Assembly (NCBI GenBank): GCA_963817785.1
Contig: CAWFPL010000007.1
Location: forward strand, 124,001-188,000
Source of the DNA: JAKALD01 sp963817785
GTDB taxonomy: Bacteria > Pseudomonadota > Gammaproteobacteria > Burkholderiales > SG8-39
Reading direction: 5' to 3'
Length of the DNA: 64,000 bases
The notes under the pieces are model-generated. The model worked only from the letters and a program-made list of their open reading frames with translations, ran no database searches and was not told the origin of the DNA. How positions within the stretch are numbered: the stretch's first letter is position 1; the number at the start of each line of letters is the position of its first letter. The position numbers were made by a program, and so were the translations under genes. Positions 63,674 to 64,000 of this stretch are shown here, piece after piece.

Positions 63674-64000
63674 GTGAAGGTAAACACCATGAAGCGCAAA
63701 CTGCTCGCCGGCGAGGCGGCGCTCGGCGTTTCGCTGATGATCCCCTCGCCGCAGCTGGTCGAGATGCTCGGCGCGCTGGGCTTCGACTGGGTGCTGCTCG
63801 ACTGCGAGCACGGCACGCTGACCGCGGAGAGCGTCGAGTTGATGGCGATGGCCGCCGAGGCGAGCGGGATGACGGCGATCGCGCGGCCGGCAACTCGCAG
63901 CGCCGAGCACATCCTGCAGGTGCTCGATCGCGGCGTGCTGGGCGTGCAGGTGCCGCACGTCAATACCGCCGAGGAGGCGCGCGAGGTGGTGCGCGCGGTG
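63674..64000 (+). CDS. HpcH/HpaI-family aldolase, 3' truncated by window edge
   Basis: Class II pyruvate-dependent aldolase type; 109 residues are visible and the gene runs off the right edge (family about 255). The GTG at 63674 is chosen because GGAGG (63665-63669) is 4 bases upstream; an ATG five codons later is too far from it. Family motifs are LGVSLMIPSPQLVEMLGALG, FDWVLLDCEHGTL (catalytic His and metal-side Glu), AIARPATRSAEHILQVLDRG and VLGVQVPHVNT. Members cleave hydroxy-oxo-dicarboxylates from aromatic degradation or act on sugar acids; substrate cannot be assigned. Confidence 0.85.
   Translation, partial: MKVNTMKRKLLAGEAALGVSLMIPSPQLVEMLGALGFDWVLLDCEHGTLTAESVELMAMAAEASGMTAIARPATRSAEHILQVLDRGVLGVQVPHVNTAEEAREVVRAV

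Overview
The window is a GC-rich stretch of what looks like a betaproteobacterial chromosome (Burkholderiales/Nitrosomonadales type). The evidence is gene order. carA-carB-greA, yhbY/rlmE, ftsH-folP-glmM, pst genes, tpiA-secG-tRNA-Leu and a complete nuoA-N operon in this arrangement are, from general knowledge, a conserved betaproteobacterial backbone. I see no prophage, insertion sequence, CRISPR array or rRNA. Long open frames antisense to the real genes are a by-product of the high GC content and are left out.

Layout. (1) 1-10.0 kb is housekeeping: carAB, greA with convergent yhbY, rlmE, ftsH, folP, glmM. (2) 10.0-13.1 kb is a damaged phosphate-uptake locus. pstC, pstA and pstB are intact behind a candidate PHO box, but pstS is reduced to what reads as its signal peptide, and phoU and other pho genes are absent. 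(3) 13.2-29.1 kb holds tpiA, secG, tRNA-Leu(GAG) and all fourteen nuo genes of respiratory complex I, with perfect GC hairpins in the nuoA/nuoB and nuoM/nuoN spacers. A NUDIX ADP-sugar pyrophosphatase follows.

(4) 29.7-43.7 kb is a redox island. It has a group 3b-type NAD(P)-linked [NiFe] hydrogenase (beta, gamma, delta and alpha subunits) with a cyclic-nucleotide-binding-fold protein inside the operon. Its maturation genes follow: endopeptidase, a HypA-like protein lacking the zinc ribbon, hypF, hypC, hypD and hypE, but no hypB. Next come a beta-CASP metallo-beta-lactamase RNase on the minus strand and a divergent PEP synthase. The hydrogenase and PEP synthase genes are each preceded by an FNR/ANR-type site (TTGAC-N4-RTCAA) with the same 21-base spacing to a -10-like hexamer, so shared control by oxygen or redox state is likely.

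(5) 43.8-64 kb is mixed. It contains a SAM methyltransferase, a probably frameshifted AraC-HTH/TPR gene, B12-dependent ribonucleotide reductase nrdJ with an AT-rich upstream region, and a membrane ankyrin protein. greB, mscL and htpG (with a clear sigma-32 promoter) follow, then a histone-deacetylase-family hydrolase, a peroxiredoxin, a VOC protein, a MaoC hydratase and an MFS transporter. The right part has an orphan PilB/GspE-type ATPase next to a PAS-GGDEF-EAL protein, a TPR-DUF5672 protein, a small orphan protein and the start of an HpcH/HpaI aldolase cut by the right edge.

Taken together the organism probably respires through complex I, can exchange electrons between H2 and NAD(P)H, changes central metabolism under low oxygen, and uses B12-dependent deoxynucleotide synthesis. 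All functional calls rest on motif reading and remembered family knowledge; no database search was run.
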